The notes under the pieces were generated by a model. It saw only the letters and a list, made by a program, of their open reading frames with translations, was not told the origin of the DNA and ran no database searches. The translations under genes and the position numbers were made by a program. From Calothrix sp. NIES-4101 (lineage in GTDB: Bacteria; Cyanobacteriota; Cyanobacteriia; Cyanobacteriales; Nostocaceae), in contig AP018280.1 in the NCBI GenBank assembly GCA_004296455.1, positions 5,022,001 through 5,086,000 of the forward strand: DNA of 64,000 bases. Direction: 5' to 3'. Positions 52,770-62,202 of the stretch are shown in pieces. The stretch's first letter is position 1. Every line of letters starts with the position of its first letter.

Positions 52770-54092
52770 ATGTCTCAGTTTCCCTTGGCAGGCTCAGAAA
52801 TCGCATCTGGAACCTTGATTGATAATCGCTACATAATTCAAAAACTACTTGGACAGGGTGGGCTGGGAAGAACTTATTTAGCTTTTGATACCCGTCGCTT
52901 TAACGAACCCTGTGTCCTCAAGGAATTCGCGCCTCTGGGTACGGGTGAAAATGGCTTAGAAAGATGCCGCAATCTCTTTAAACGCGAAGCCAGAATTTTA
53001 CATCAACTAGAACACCCGCAAATACCGCGTTTTTTGGCATGTTTTGAGGGAGAAGGTAGATTATTTTTGGTACAGGAATATGTTGATGGTAAAACCTATT
53101 CTGCCTTATTGCGCGATCGCCAACTCCAAAACCAAGCATTTTTGGAAGCTGAAGTCATAGATTGGCTACAAAAACTGCTACCAATACTTACTTATATTCA
53201 CGAGCATAATATTATTCATCGTGATATTTCCCCAGATAATATCATGCTGCCATCTGGGAAAGATTTACCAGTATTAATTGATTTTGGTGTTGGTAAACAA
53301 ATTGCTGATTTAAATGAACATGCCAATCAACAAGTAACTTTTGTTGGCAAAATGTCATTAGTGGGAAAAGTCGGATATGCACCCCGCGAACAAATTAGTC
53401 TTGGCTTATGTTCTCCTAGCAGTGACTTATATGCATTGGGTGTCACCGCAGTGGTATTATTAACAGGTCGTGACCCTTCATTTTTGATGGATTTATATTC
53501 CTTAGAATGGAAATGGCGACTGTATACAAATGTGAGCGATCGCTTTGCTGAAATCCTTGATAAAATGCTGGCTGACATCCCCAAAAATCGCTATCAAACA
53601 TCACAAGAAGTGATGAATCATTTAGAAGAATTATCAGCACAATTAATCACACAGAAAACCATTTCTGAAGTTACCATTTCCGAAATAGCAGTAATAGAAG
53701 AAGTAGACGAGCTTGCACCTACTATTTATACTAATCAACCTGACCCTTGGGAAGTTACATCAGAATTTTATTTACCACCGATAGAAAATATATTTGGTAA
53801 TACCACTGGTGATGAAATTTATCAGACTAGCAATAATAGTCTAAATATCAATAGCAAAACAAGAAATTATAACTCAACTCAATCAACTCAATTCCCATCG
53901 TTAGAACCACAATTTCTCCAATCCTGTCAGCAATATTTAGCCTATTATATTGGCCCAATGGCAAGCATAATTATAGAAGAAACGCTAGTAGAAAACCCTA
54001 GAGTTTCCCAATATGAATTTGTACAAATTCTCGCGCAAGAAATTCATGACTCCCATGATGCGAGTGAATTTGCTCGCAAGTTGTTGGCTTAA
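52770..54092 (+). CDS. Eukaryotic-like Ser/Thr protein kinase
   Basis: Residues 21-290 of this 440-residue protein form a Hanks-type kinase domain. The glycine loop is LGQGGLGRTYLAFD (27-40), the catalytic Lys51 lies in CVLKEF, the HRD motif is at 150-152 (IIHRDISPDNIML) and DFG is at 171-173 (LIDFGVGK). All catalytic residues are present. The Ser in HRDIS replaces the common Lys, which is frequent in cyanobacterial kinases. No membrane segment is visible. The C-terminal 65 residues (about 376-440, LQSCQQYLAYYIGPMASIII) form a small helical domain found after several cyanobacterial kinases and may bind partners. A GGAAGGGG hairpin lies just downstream. Confidence 0.95.
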   Translation: MSQFPLAGSEIASGTLIDNRYIIQKLLGQGGLGRTYLAFDTRRFNEPCVLKEFAPLGTGENGLERCRNLFKREARILHQLEHPQIPRFLACFEGEGRLFLVQEYVDGKTYSALLRDRQLQNQAFLEAEVIDWLQKLLPILTYIHEHNIIHRDISPDNIMLPSGKDLPVLIDFGVGKQIADLNEHANQQVTFVGKMSLVGKVGYAPREQISLGLCSPSSDLYALGVTAVVLLTGRDPSFLMDLYSLEWKWRLYTNVSDRFAEILDKMLADIPKNRYQTSQEVMNHLEELSAQLITQKTISEVTISEIAVIEEVDELAPTIYTNQPDPWEVTSEFYLPPIENIFGNTTGDEIYQTSNNSLNINSKTRNYNSTQSTQFPSLEPQFLQSCQQYLAYYIGPMASIIIEETLVENPRVSQYEFVQILAQEIHDSHDASEFARKLLA

Positions 54093-54118
54093 CGTAATTT
54101 CCATATGCCTAAATCCAA

Positions 54119-54142
54119 CCCCTTCCCTGCAAAAGGAAGGGG
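54119..54142. terminator. Hairpin after the kinase gene
   Basis: A perfect 8-bp stem CCCCTTCC/GGAAGGGG with an 8-base loop lies 26 bases after the kinase stop codon. It lacks a T-run, so it may be an extragenic palindrome rather than a true intrinsic terminator. The related motif GGAAGGGGCTAAAA occurs near 31510. Confidence 0.55.
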
Positions 54143-54227
54143 CTAAAATCTACTCAATGAGAAAAAATTAAGCTTTTTCAAACTTTCCCACTGGCAATAA
54201 AAGACTTAAGAGTAGGAAATAGAAAAA

Positions 54228-55280
54228 CTACCTGAAATATTTAAAGTTTCGTATTCCGGTGTAACCCGTGACTTTTGCTAATTCGTCTAAATTTTGTACA
54301 CCGCTATATTGCTTCCCATTAATAATCCACGTCGGAAAGCCTTTTATCCCTGCGGCTTGACAATCTTGAGGTTTGCCTTTTGGACTTTGAGCAGCACATT
54401 CGACTTTTGCCTTATTGTCATCAAGAATTTTCTGAGCTTCCTTACCAAAAAGTAATTTTTGCTCGTGACAATGGGGACACCAAAAAGCACTGTACTGTTT
54501 AGCACCAACTTTGACTAAATGCTGTGCCAATTGAATTTCTGCTTCACCGGATGTGGTTGTAACTTCCCAACCAAATTCAGGGCTGGGTTCTCCCACTTTT
54601 CCGGGACTAGCATCGAATAATAATTTACCACCTTGTCCACCACCGGATTCGACGATGCGGACTGCTTCTGGGGAAACTTGACCAATCTGGAGTTTAGCAC
54701 CTTTGCCAATACTCCCATAAACACCCAAGGTACCAATTAGTGTCACCATCCCCACAATAATTCCGGTGAAAAATATTTGTCCCAAATCTTCCCAAGAACG
54801 ACCGATAATAGTGAGAACTAAAAAGGATAGCGAAAATGTAGCTGAAGCAATACAGTAGGGACAAAGTGCTTGGATGCGAAATGCCATTACATACATCAGA
54901 TAGCCACTAAAAACGGTCATTGCAAATGCACCAACCAATAATAGTAACCATGTGACATTTTCGATCTTTTTGCGCTGGTCTTTATTTTCTTCTGGCTTAA
55001 TTGCTAAGGGTGATAGGGCAAATATCAACATGCTCAAGTATGCCAAAAGTCCATAAATTGGTAATGGGATACCCGAACCAACGGGAATTTCTGCCCAAGG
55101 ACTAGAAAGAACATCATTACAGCCGGCTTTCCCAGCAGTTTCAGCTACGCAAGCAACAGTACCTCCACTGAGTTTCTCATAGGTAAGATAAGCAGTAGTT
55201 AAGGCACCGATTCCTGCGATTGCAGCTATGATAATGCGCGAATAGCGATGAATCCAAGGAGTAGAACGTCGGCGAATCAT
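54228..55280 (-). CDS. Vitamin K epoxide reductase-thioredoxin fusion (VKOR-DsbA type)
   Basis: This 350-residue membrane enzyme makes protein disulfides by passing electrons to quinone. The VKOR part (about 15-190) has four to five membrane helices, the loop Cys44/Cys54 (CVAETAGKAGCND) and the active CPYC (140-143). The C-terminal thioredoxin-like domain (about 240-350) has CPHC (268-271, AFWCPHCHEQ). All catalytic Cys residues are present. This fused form is typical of cyanobacteria, where it oxidises lumenal and periplasmic proteins. It lies 174 bp after btpA on the same strand, with heptad repeats between. Confidence 0.96.
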   Translation of the reverse strand: MIRRRSTPWIHRYSRIIIAAIAGIGALTTAYLTYEKLSGGTVACVAETAGKAGCNDVLSSPWAEIPVGSGIPLPIYGLLAYLSMLIFALSPLAIKPEENKDQRKKIENVTWLLLLVGAFAMTVFSGYLMYVMAFRIQALCPYCIASATFSLSFLVLTIIGRSWEDLGQIFFTGIIVGMVTLIGTLGVYGSIGKGAKLQIGQVSPEAVRIVESGGGQGGKLLFDASPGKVGEPSPEFGWEVTTTSGEAEIQLAQHLVKVGAKQYSAFWCPHCHEQKLLFGKEAQKILDDNKAKVECAAQSPKGKPQDCQAAGIKGFPTWIINGKQYSGVQNLDELAKVTGYTGIRNFKYFR

Positions 55281-55454
55281 AATCGTTAAGAGTTGTTGGT
55301 TAATGGTTAATGGTTAGTAGTTAGTAGCTGATGGCAGTTGGTAATTATGGGGAAGTTAGCAAGCGAGAAAAAACTGGATCATAAAATCACCCATTTTTTA
55401 CTATCTATAATCAACTATCATCCCTTAACCATTAACCATTACCCATTTTCAATT
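55281..55454. repeat. Paired inverted heptad array between btpA and VKOR
   Basis: GTTAATGGTTAATGGTTAGTAGTTAG units (about 55300-55330) oppose CTTAACCATTAACCATTACCC units (about 55423-55444) in perfect seven-base register. Together they can form a long stem. It sits between two minus-strand genes, so it may attenuate transcription or protect mRNA ends. Confidence 0.7.
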
Positions 55455-56303
55455 TTACGAATGTAACTTGACAGAAGGAATTGATTTGTTACCTTCCTGA
55501 AAAGAGCGACTTTGGCGGGCTGCTTCGACAAATTGACTGACGCGGTTAGGATCAATTGGTTGCTCAATCTTTCCTTGCCGCTTCAGCGAACTCGAAACAA
55601 TTGCCCCATCCGCAGCCTGCATCAGTGTAGCAATATTGTCCAAACTTGCCCCACTACCAATAAATACAGGAGTACCATTTGCCGCATCTGTTGCTAGTTC
55701 CAAGTCTTGCAAATCGGGAGGACTGCCCGTTGCCCATCCAGATAAAATCACGGCATCGGCAAGTCCCCGTTCAATGGTATCTTGGACGGCAACTGTCAGG
55801 TTAGGAGAACTTAAAGGACGGGCATGTTTGACTAGTACATCGGCAAAAATTTTGACATCACTACCTAATTCCCGTCGATATCGTAATAGTTCATGTGCTT
55901 CCCCTTCAATTAGTCCTTGATCGGTTGCCATGACTCCGGTAAGTACGTTGACGCGGATAAATTGTGCCCGCACACAACTCGCGATCGCGATCGCACTCCT
56001 ACCATCGTTCCGCAGCACGTTTAAGCCGACTGGCTGGGTAACTAAATTCTGGATGCGTTGCACGACGACAGTCATGGCGCTCACTATTGCCGGATCGACT
56101 TGATTTTTGGTAAAGGGCGCATCGAAAAAATTTTCGACAATAATCCCATCCACACCCCCACTAGCGAGGGCTGCTGCTTCTTGTTCCGCACGGTCAATCA
56201 CCGCTTTGAGGTTTCCTCCCCAACGGGGTGAGGTTGGCAGTGGCAACAGGTGAACCACGCCAATAATCGGTGTTCGGGTTTTAAATAACTGATATAAGTC
56301 CAC
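55455..56303 (-). CDS. btpA: Photosystem I biogenesis protein BtpA
   Basis: This 282-residue TIM-barrel protein belongs to the BtpA family. In Synechocystis, BtpA stabilises the photosystem I reaction centre proteins PsaA and PsaB. The N-terminus has TPIIGVVHLLPLPTSPRWGG, followed by GVDGIIVENFFDAPFTK, GLNVLRNDGRSAIAIA, AQFIRVNVLTGVMATDQGLI and AVILSGWATGSPPD. It has no membrane segment and is thought to be peripheral on thylakoids. It is followed on the same strand by the VKOR gene. Length and motifs agree well with the family. Confidence 0.95.
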   Translation of the reverse strand: MDLYQLFKTRTPIIGVVHLLPLPTSPRWGGNLKAVIDRAEQEAAALASGGVDGIIVENFFDAPFTKNQVDPAIVSAMTVVVQRIQNLVTQPVGLNVLRNDGRSAIAIASCVRAQFIRVNVLTGVMATDQGLIEGEAHELLRYRRELGSDVKIFADVLVKHARPLSSPNLTVAVQDTIERGLADAVILSGWATGSPPDLQDLELATDAANGTPVFIGSGASLDNIATLMQAADGAIVSSSLKRQGKIEQPIDPNRVSQFVEAARQSRSFQEGNKSIPSVKLHS

Positions 56304-57217
56304 GTCTTTAAATTAAACTGCTTTGCAGAGTCCATAGGAGCTTGTCACCATTCGGGTTTTGTATAATGGGACTAGCGTTCCAAAATCACACTACTTCGAC
56401 TGGACGGAAATCGACACTGCCGAATAGCTCATTCTGTCACCTAAACTTAAATTATGAGTTGGTTTGATTAGAACTAGTTAGGGTTTTGTTAACTGTTGCC
56501 AACCCTTAATCCCGAACTCGGAGCGATCGCAAAAATTAGTAAAAATTTATTTTACTATTGACTCGCTTTGTGCCTCCCTCTTAAGGAGGAATTTAGCGTG
56601 AAATCTTCCATAAGATATGTTAAGATGAAATCTGGCTACAAGAGGAGCTTGCCACTCGCTAGACGCAAATTTAGTGCTAGACATGGAACTATTGCATCCT
56701 GTGTGATATGTTCTAACAGGATAGCAACGTCATTAAAAGAGTTGGTTGCCAGCAGCCCGCAGTTTCATGCTTTACCTAAGCAAAGGTTGCATTACCGCTC
56801 GCGCAGTTAAAAGCGCTGGCGATTTCCCCAGGGTTGCGACATCCTTTTGAATACGCCACAGACATCTATAAATTTGCTTTAACGGCGATTTTATTGATGT
56901 CATCCAGAGGGCGACTTCCCGACGGGTAGATTTACAACGCAGTAGCTGCGGTAATGTAAAATACCAAAAGCTAGTTTTTTTTGAAGAAAAGTGACGAGCG
57001 AATCAATTTACCCTGAGATTCTTTAGTTTTTCCTCTGGAAAGCAGTAAGTTACGCATATCATAGCATGTTCTCAAAGCTGTTTTAGACATGACTAAGGCA
57101 AGCATTTGTCAGGGAAATTTTGCTTTTCATTTGTTTTCAAGTGTTTAAGGATAATCCGTATAGAGCAATGCTGAACTGTTTGACAAATAAGAAAAAACCG
57201 GAAGATGTTTTCAATAT
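56304..57217. other. 914-bp region upstream of rimO with structured segments
   Basis: The region contains a CCTCC...GGAGG hairpin (56573-56589) and a perfect 7-bp stem ATCCTGT...ACAGGAT (about 56697-56722). A further hairpin lies around 56928-56962 (arms ATTTACA-CGCAG / CTGCG-TGTAAA). It is less AT-rich than other spacers here. It could hold a structured RNA or a small gene (see 56598-56810). I do not recognise tmRNA, RNase P RNA, 6S or a named riboswitch. Confidence 0.4.
56598..56810 (+). CDS. Possible small basic protein (70 residues)
   Basis: A GTG start is preceded, eight bases upstream, by an unusually strong GGAGG ribosome-binding site that can itself pair with an upstream CCTCC to form a hairpin. 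The product would be very basic (VKSSIRYVKMKSGYKRSLPL at the start) with one CxxC in ASCVICSNR. It matches no family known to me. The same bases also form several hairpins, so a non-coding RNA is an equal alternative. Confidence 0.3.
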   Translation: MKSSIRYVKMKSGYKRSLPLARRKFSARHGTIASCVICSNRIATSLKELVASSPQFHALPKQRLHYRSRS

Positions 57218-58534
57218 ATGGGTGATAAGCCAACAATAGCAATTTCACATTTAGGCTGCGAAAAAAATAGAATAGATACAGAGCATATGCTGGGGCTGCT
57301 TGTAGAAGCAGGTTACGGCGTAGATAGTAATGAAGATTTAGCAGATTACGTTATTGTCAACACCTGTAGTTTTATCCAGGCAGCGCGGGAAGAATCCGTT
57401 AAAACCCTAGTCGAATTAGCGGAAGCCAACAAGAAAATCGTCATTACTGGTTGTATGGCGCAACATTTCCAAAGTCAGTTATTGGATGAGTTGCCTGAAG
57501 CAGTTGCTGTAGTTGGTACAGGCGATTATCACAAGATAGTCGATGTTATTCAGCGTGCTGAAGGTGGTGAACGAGTCCAAGAAGTTAGCGCCGAACCAAC
57601 GTATATTGCCGATGAGTTTACACCGCGCTATCGCACAACTACCGAAGGTGTAGCTTATTTAAGAGTTGCCGAAGGATGCGATTATCGCTGTGCATTTTGT
57701 ATTATTCCCCATCTCCGGGGTAATCAGCGATCGCGTACGATTGAATCAATTGTGGCAGAGGCAAAGCAACTAGCCAGCCAAGGGGTGCAAGAAATCATCT
57801 TGATTTCCCAAATCACCACCAACTACGGTTTAGACATATATGGCAAGCCGCAATTAGCCGAATTACTTCGAGCCTTAGGGAAAGTTGACATACCGTGGAT
57901 TCGGATGCATTATGCTTATCCGACAGGACTTACCCCCGACGTGATTGAGGCAATTCAACAAACACCGAATGTTTTGCCCTACTTAGACTTACCCCTACAA
58001 CACTCACACCCAGAGGTTCTCCGCGCGATGAACCGTCCCTGGCAAGGACGGGTTAACGATGCGATTATTGAGAGCATTAAGGAAGCACTGCCGGAAGCGG
58101 TACTGCGGACAACATTTATTGTCGGCTTCCCAGGAGAAACCGACACTCACTTTGACCACTTAATGGAATTTGTCCAACGTCATCAATTTGACCATGTTGG
58201 AGTATTTACATTTTCGCCAGAGGAAGGAACAAAAGCTGCCACGTTACCTAACCAAATCACACAAAAAGTAATGGACGAACGGCGCGATGCTTTAATGGCG
58301 CTTCAGCAACCGATTTCACTCCAAAGAAACCAACAGCAAATCAACAGAGTCGTAGATGTCCTGATTGAGCAGGAAAATCCGGCAACAGGAGAATTAGTCG
58401 GTCGTTCTAGCCGTTTTGCCCCAGAAGTCGATGGACTTGTGTATGTTCAAGGGACTGCTAAATTAGGAACCATTGTCCCAGTTGCGATCAAAAATGCAGA
58501 TGCATATGACCTTTATGGTCAAATAGTCAATTAA
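57218..58534 (+). CDS. rimO: Ribosomal protein S12 methylthiotransferase RimO
   Basis: This 438-residue radical-SAM enzyme adds a methylthio group to an Asp of ribosomal protein S12. The N-terminal UPF0004 domain has [25 protein letters not shown] and TGCMAQ, which supply the three Cys of the auxiliary cluster. The radical SAM CxxxCxxC is in [18 protein letters not shown]. The C-terminal TRAM domain covers about 370-438. LGCEKNRID together with [12 protein letters not shown] points to RimO rather than MiaB. The gene is on the plus strand, 124 bp before the DEAD-box helicase gene, so a shared transcript for ribosome-related functions is plausible. Confidence 0.96.
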   Translation: MGDKPTIAISHLGCEKNRIDTEHMLGLLVEAGYGVDSNEDLADYVIVNTCSFIQAAREESVKTLVELAEANKKIVITGCMAQHFQSQLLDELPEAVAVVGTGDYHKIVDVIQRAEGGERVQEVSAEPTYIADEFTPRYRTTTEGVAYLRVAEGCDYRCAFCIIPHLRGNQRSRTIESIVAEAKQLASQGVQEIILISQITTNYGLDIYGKPQLAELLRALGKVDIPWIRMHYAYPTGLTPDVIEAIQQTPNVLPYLDLPLQHSHPEVLRAMNRPWQGRVNDAIIESIKEALPEAVLRTTFIVGFPGETDTHFDHLMEFVQRHQFDHVGVFTFSPEEGTKAATLPNQITQKVMDERRDALMALQQPISLQRNQQQINRVVDVLIEQENPATGELVGRSSRFAPEVDGLVYVQGTAKLGTIVPVAIKNADAYDLYGQIVN

Positions 58535-58657
58535 TAATTTGTTGTTTATGGTTTAGTGGTTTAGTGACTTCAGCGATTAACTCAGACCCAATCATAATTA
58601 ATTCCAATTGACTAATATTCAATACCCCATTACCAAACAAAAACATTAGGAGAATTA

Positions 58658-60199
58658 ATGAATCCTTCCTTTTCAGAATTAGGACTATCAGAAGAGCGCG
58701 TTCAACAATTAGAAAAACTTGGTTTTACTGAGCCAACCAATATTCAGGCACAAGCGATTCCCCATTTATTAAGTGGGCGTGATATGGTCGGTCAATCGCA
58801 AACAGGAACCGGTAAAACTGCTGCATTTTCCTTACCAATATTAGATCGGCTAGATGTTAGACACCGCGCCGTCCAAGCATTAGTATTAGCACCCACCCGT
58901 GAACTGGCAATTCAGGTTCATGATGCAGTAGCAACTTTCGTCGGTGAAACTGGACTGCGTACTTTAGCAATATATGGCGGACAATCGATTGAGCGGCAAA
59001 TTATGCAGCTTAAACGTGGTGTTCATATAGTTGTAGGTACACCCGGACGTGTAATTGACTTGCTAGATCGTGGTAGCCTCAAGCTTGATGCCGTACGCTG
59101 GTTTGTTTTGGATGAAGCTGACGAAATGTTGAGCATGGGCTTTATTGATGATGTGGAAAGAATCCTCTCTCAAGCTCCAACCGAACGCCAAACAGCTTTG
59201 TTCTCAGCAACAATGCCACCTTCCATCCGTCAGTTGGTCAACAAATTCCTCAATGATCCTGTAACGGTTACCGTTCAACAACCCAAAGCCGCACCCACCA
59301 AAATCAACCAAGTTGCCTACGTTGTGCCCCGTAATTGGAGCAAAGCGAGAGCCTTGCAACCCATTTTGGAAATGGAAGACCCCGAATCGGCATTGATTTT
59401 CGTCCGTACTCGGAGAACAGCAGCCGAACTCACCAACCAATTGCAATCGGCTGGTCATAGTGTCGATGAATACCACGGTGACTTATCACAACAAGCCAGA
59501 GAACGTTTACTAGGTCGTTTCCGCAATCGCCAAGTACGTTGGGTGGTAGCAACTGATATTGCGGCTCGTGGTTTAGATGTTGACCAGTTATCCCACGTAA
59601 TTAATTTTGATTTACCCGATAGTGTCGAAACCTACGTTCACCGGATTGGTAGAACTGGACGTGCAGGGGCAGAAGGGACAGCAATTTCCTTGGTACAACC
59701 ATTTGAACGTCGCAAACAGCAAGCTTTCGAGCGTCACGTCCGTCAATCTTGGCAAGTTGTTGCCATTCCTACAAGGGCACAAATTGAAGCGCGACATATT
59801 CAAAAATTACAGGAGCAAGTACGCGAAGCCTTAACAGGAGAACGTTTAGCTTCATTTTTACCAATTGTGCGTGAATTGAGCGAACAATATGATGCCCATG
59901 CGATCGCAGCCGCAGCATTACAATTAGCCTACGATCAAACCCGTCCGGCTTGGTTATCAACTGAAGCGGATATCGAAGAAGACCTTTCGACTCCCAAGCC
60001 CAAACTACGTGGTGGTGGTTCCTCCCGTCGCGATCGCGATTATGGCGATCGTAATTCCCGTCGTTCTTGGGATTCTGAACGTGGCGAAGGTGGACGCGGT
60101 GGTTCTGCTAAACCGAAATTGCGTGGTGGCTCTTCCCGTCGCGAATCTTCAGGTACACCAGTGAAAAAGTATGGTTCAGCTAGTGCTGCTCACGAATAA
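58658..60199 (+). CDS. DEAD-box ATP-dependent RNA helicase
   Basis: This 513-residue helicase carries the full motif set: Q motif (GFTEPTNIQAQAIP), Walker A SQTGTGKTAA, PTRELA, TPGRVIDLL, DEAD in VLDEADEML, SAT in LFSATMPPS, RGLD and HRIGRTGRAG. The C-terminal tail after residue 440 is rich in Arg, Gly and Ser (KLRGGGSSRR repeated twice) and should bind RNA. By layout it is like the cyanobacterial Crh/DeaD group involved in ribosome assembly and cold response. An AGGAG ribosome-binding site is seven bases from the ATG. A 10-bp inverted repeat lies right after the gene. Confidence 0.96.
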   Translation: MNPSFSELGLSEERVQQLEKLGFTEPTNIQAQAIPHLLSGRDMVGQSQTGTGKTAAFSLPILDRLDVRHRAVQALVLAPTRELAIQVHDAVATFVGETGLRTLAIYGGQSIERQIMQLKRGVHIVVGTPGRVIDLLDRGSLKLDAVRWFVLDEADEMLSMGFIDDVERILSQAPTERQTALFSATMPPSIRQLVNKFLNDPVTVTVQQPKAAPTKINQVAYVVPRNWSKARALQPILEMEDPESALIFVRTRRTAAELTNQLQSAGHSVDEYHGDLSQQARERLLGRFRNRQVRWVVATDIAARGLDVDQLSHVINFDLPDSVETYVHRIGRTGRAGAEGTAISLVQPFERRKQQAFERHVRQSWQVVAIPTRAQIEARHIQKLQEQVREALTGERLASFLPIVRELSEQYDAHAIAAAALQLAYDQTRPAWLSTEADIEEDLSTPKPKLRGGGSSRRDRDYGDRNSRRSWDSERGEGGRGGSAKPKLRGGSSRRESSGTPVKKYGSASAAHE

Positions 60200-60745
60200 C
60201 TAGGCTCAATGCTACTTTTTAAATAAGTGTTATTAGTGAAGTAGCATTAGGAACTAACTAGTCTCAAGGGTGTGCAAAAGTGCAAATTCAGAAGGTGACT
60301 CGCCAATAAATATAAGTTACCATCAAGGATAGAGTGATGTATTTGACACAGACTATAAATTGTCAGAATATTGTCAGAGAATTTCTTCTATCCTCACCTG
60401 TTGCTGTCATGTTGCCTTCACACCCTTAATCTGTTTGAGTGAAGATATTTTTAATTAAAAATTTCCGAATTTAGTACTCAGAATTTAGCACTTAATATTT
60501 GCAATTCTGTATTCAGGAAATACAGGATATCAAACAACAAGATACTTTTCCCTACAGTTCAGATAATTAATTAAAAAGACAATTAATTAACAAGAAAAGT
60601 TTAATAATTTAGCCATACCGCTTCTCTACAATATGGCAACACATCCCTATTTCTGATCCTTTGTAGCGTTTTGCGAGAAAACTTGCATCATTCAGACAAG
60701 GGGAAAATTTGTAGTGTCAACTTCCCCATACTTAAACCCTCACTT
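60200..60745. other. Spacer between the helicase and OppC-type genes
   Basis: This 546-bp spacer begins with a perfect 10-bp inverted repeat AATGCTACTT...AAGTAGCATT (60208-60248, 21-base loop) that may end the helicase transcript. The rest is AT-rich with no recognised gene. A plus-strand frame from 60714 is the shadow of the permease gene end. Confidence 0.45.
60208..60248 (+). terminator. Inverted repeat after the helicase gene
   Basis: Arms AATGCTACTT and AAGTAGCATT pair perfectly over ten bases, nine bases after the stop codon. No T-run follows, so it may be a terminator of weak type or an mRNA 3'-end stabiliser. Confidence 0.5.
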
Positions 60746-61861
60746 CTATCTTTGCATACTGCGAGGGTCGAGTGCGTCACGCAATCCATCCCCCAGCAAG
60801 TTAAAAGCTAACACAGTCAAAATAATTAACGATGCCGGAGGTATGATCAACCAAGGCTGTAGCACCAAGATGGAAGCATTAGTTGCGATCGATAACATGT
60901 TACCCCAGGATGGGTCTGGTTGTTGAATCCCAAGACCCAGCAAACTGAGTACTGATTCTGCTTCGATAAAACCGGGAATCGAGAGAGTTGCTGTAATGAT
61001 AATGTAGGTTGCTGTTTGCGGGAGAACGTGGCGAATAATTATATACAACGGTTTTCCCCCCATTGCCCTAGCAGCTTGAACAAATTCACGCTCTTTAATC
61101 GATAACACTTGTCCGCGAATAACCCGCGCCAAACCAGCCCAACGGATAAAGGAAGTAATGACTACGATGAGTAAAAAGCGCTCAGTACTGCTGAGATTGG
61201 GCGGTAATACGGCAGCTAGTGCCAACAATAGGTAAATGCTGGGAATTGTCATTAACACTTCCACAAGTCGCATAATCGCGCTATCTGTCCAGCCAGCAAA
61301 ATAGCCAGAGATTCCCCCAATAATCATACCCAGAGGGAAGGAAATGGCAACACCAATAATGCCGATAAACAAGCTGATGCGACCACCGTATAATAAACGA
61401 CTAAATTGGTCTCGTCCTTGGTCGTCTGTACCGAGAATATTGATTTTCCCTTCGCCGATGGTGCCAAAAAGATGTAATTTTAGAGGAATTCCGGAGAATA
61501 TCTCAGTTTCTTCCCATTTTGGTGGTAGTGGAGCCTTGAGTTCAAACAGGCGATATTCTGCACCCTGAACAAATAGCCTGATGGGTGAAGGTTGTTGATC
61601 ATCTATGATTATTTCGCGATCGCCCGTTTCCAAATCTGTTTTTCCCTGTGTTGTCGGATACACATAGGGACCAATAAATTTACCAGATTTGTCTATCCAA
61701 CGTATCTTTGTTGGTGGAAGTAGGGAACCATTCGTTTGAGCAGTATAAGGATTGTAAGGGGCAACAAAATCAGCCCCAATTACTGCTATGTAGAAAACTA
61801 ATAACAATAGTGCCCCAAATTTTGCTAAGGGGTTTTTCTTTAATCGATGCCACCAATTCAT
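60746..61861 (-). CDS. OppC/DppC-type peptide ABC transporter permease
   Basis: This 371-residue inner-membrane permease has TM1 at about 18-37 (LAKFGALLLLVFYIAVIG). An extracytoplasmic insertion of about 110 residues follows, and then five membrane segments with the EAA loop KEREFVQAARAMGGKPLYII. The SIPGFIEAESVLSLLGLGIQ segment is diagnostic of OppC/DppC. The start is the ATG at 61861; a longer frame starts with TTG eight codons earlier and lacks support. No partner permease, ATPase or binding protein is in the window. The substrate may be oligopeptides, nickel or something else. Confidence 0.93.
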   Translation of the reverse strand: MNWWHRLKKNPLAKFGALLLLVFYIAVIGADFVAPYNPYTAQTNGSLLPPTKIRWIDKSGKFIGPYVYPTTQGKTDLETGDREIIIDDQQPSPIRLFVQGAEYRLFELKAPLPPKWEETEIFSGIPLKLHLFGTIGEGKINILGTDDQGRDQFSRLLYGGRISLFIGIIGVAISFPLGMIIGGISGYFAGWTDSAIMRLVEVLMTIPSIYLLLALAAVLPPNLSSTERFLLIVVITSFIRWAGLARVIRGQVLSIKEREFVQAARAMGGKPLYIIIRHVLPQTATYIIITATLSIPGFIEAESVLSLLGLGIQQPDPSWGNMLSIATNASILVLQPWLIIPPASLIILTVLAFNLLGDGLRDALDPRSMQR

Positions 61862-62202
61862 AATTGTTGAATAGCCAATTGTCAATAGCTAATAGTTATA
61901 AGTTAATAGTTAATAGTTAATAGTTAACGCTTGGTGGCAAATTGTCAATCATTAATAAAATTCTTTACCTAGTCGCCAGAGTCAGAATGGGGAATATTCT
62001 TTTGGGCAAACAAGCTTAGGACTTACGCACTCTTAATACAAACAAAATCAGAGTTGTGATTATCCTCCGGTAAGGACTAGCCTACGGCGACTGCACAGCT
62101 AGCTTTTATTATGCTCAACAGTGAAACCTTGTTATTTTTTGATCACATGGTTTGTGCGTAAGTCTAAAAGCAAAAAAGAATATTTACTCAGTCATGAATC
62201 AA
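61862..62202. other. Spacer with tandem heptads and a possible MITE
   Basis: Positions 61890-61925 contain AGTTAAT repeated four times in tandem. Positions 62016-62167 form a possible MITE. No gene was recognised in this 341-bp spacer. Confidence 0.55.
62016..62167. mobile_element. Possible MITE type C (152 bp)
   Basis: The ends TTAGGACTTACGCAC and GTGCGTAAGTCTAA are inverted repeats that differ by one extra G. No coding capacity is seen between them. AAGC is found near both ends, but a firm target duplication cannot be assigned. The GGACTTACGCA end is a familiar motif in Nostocales spacers, which supports a mobile origin. Confidence 0.6.

Noticed and set aside
56568-57217. tmRNA, RNase P RNA or 6S RNA in the rimO upstream region
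   Set aside because: None of the conserved core sequences I know for these RNAs is present; only generic hairpins are seen.
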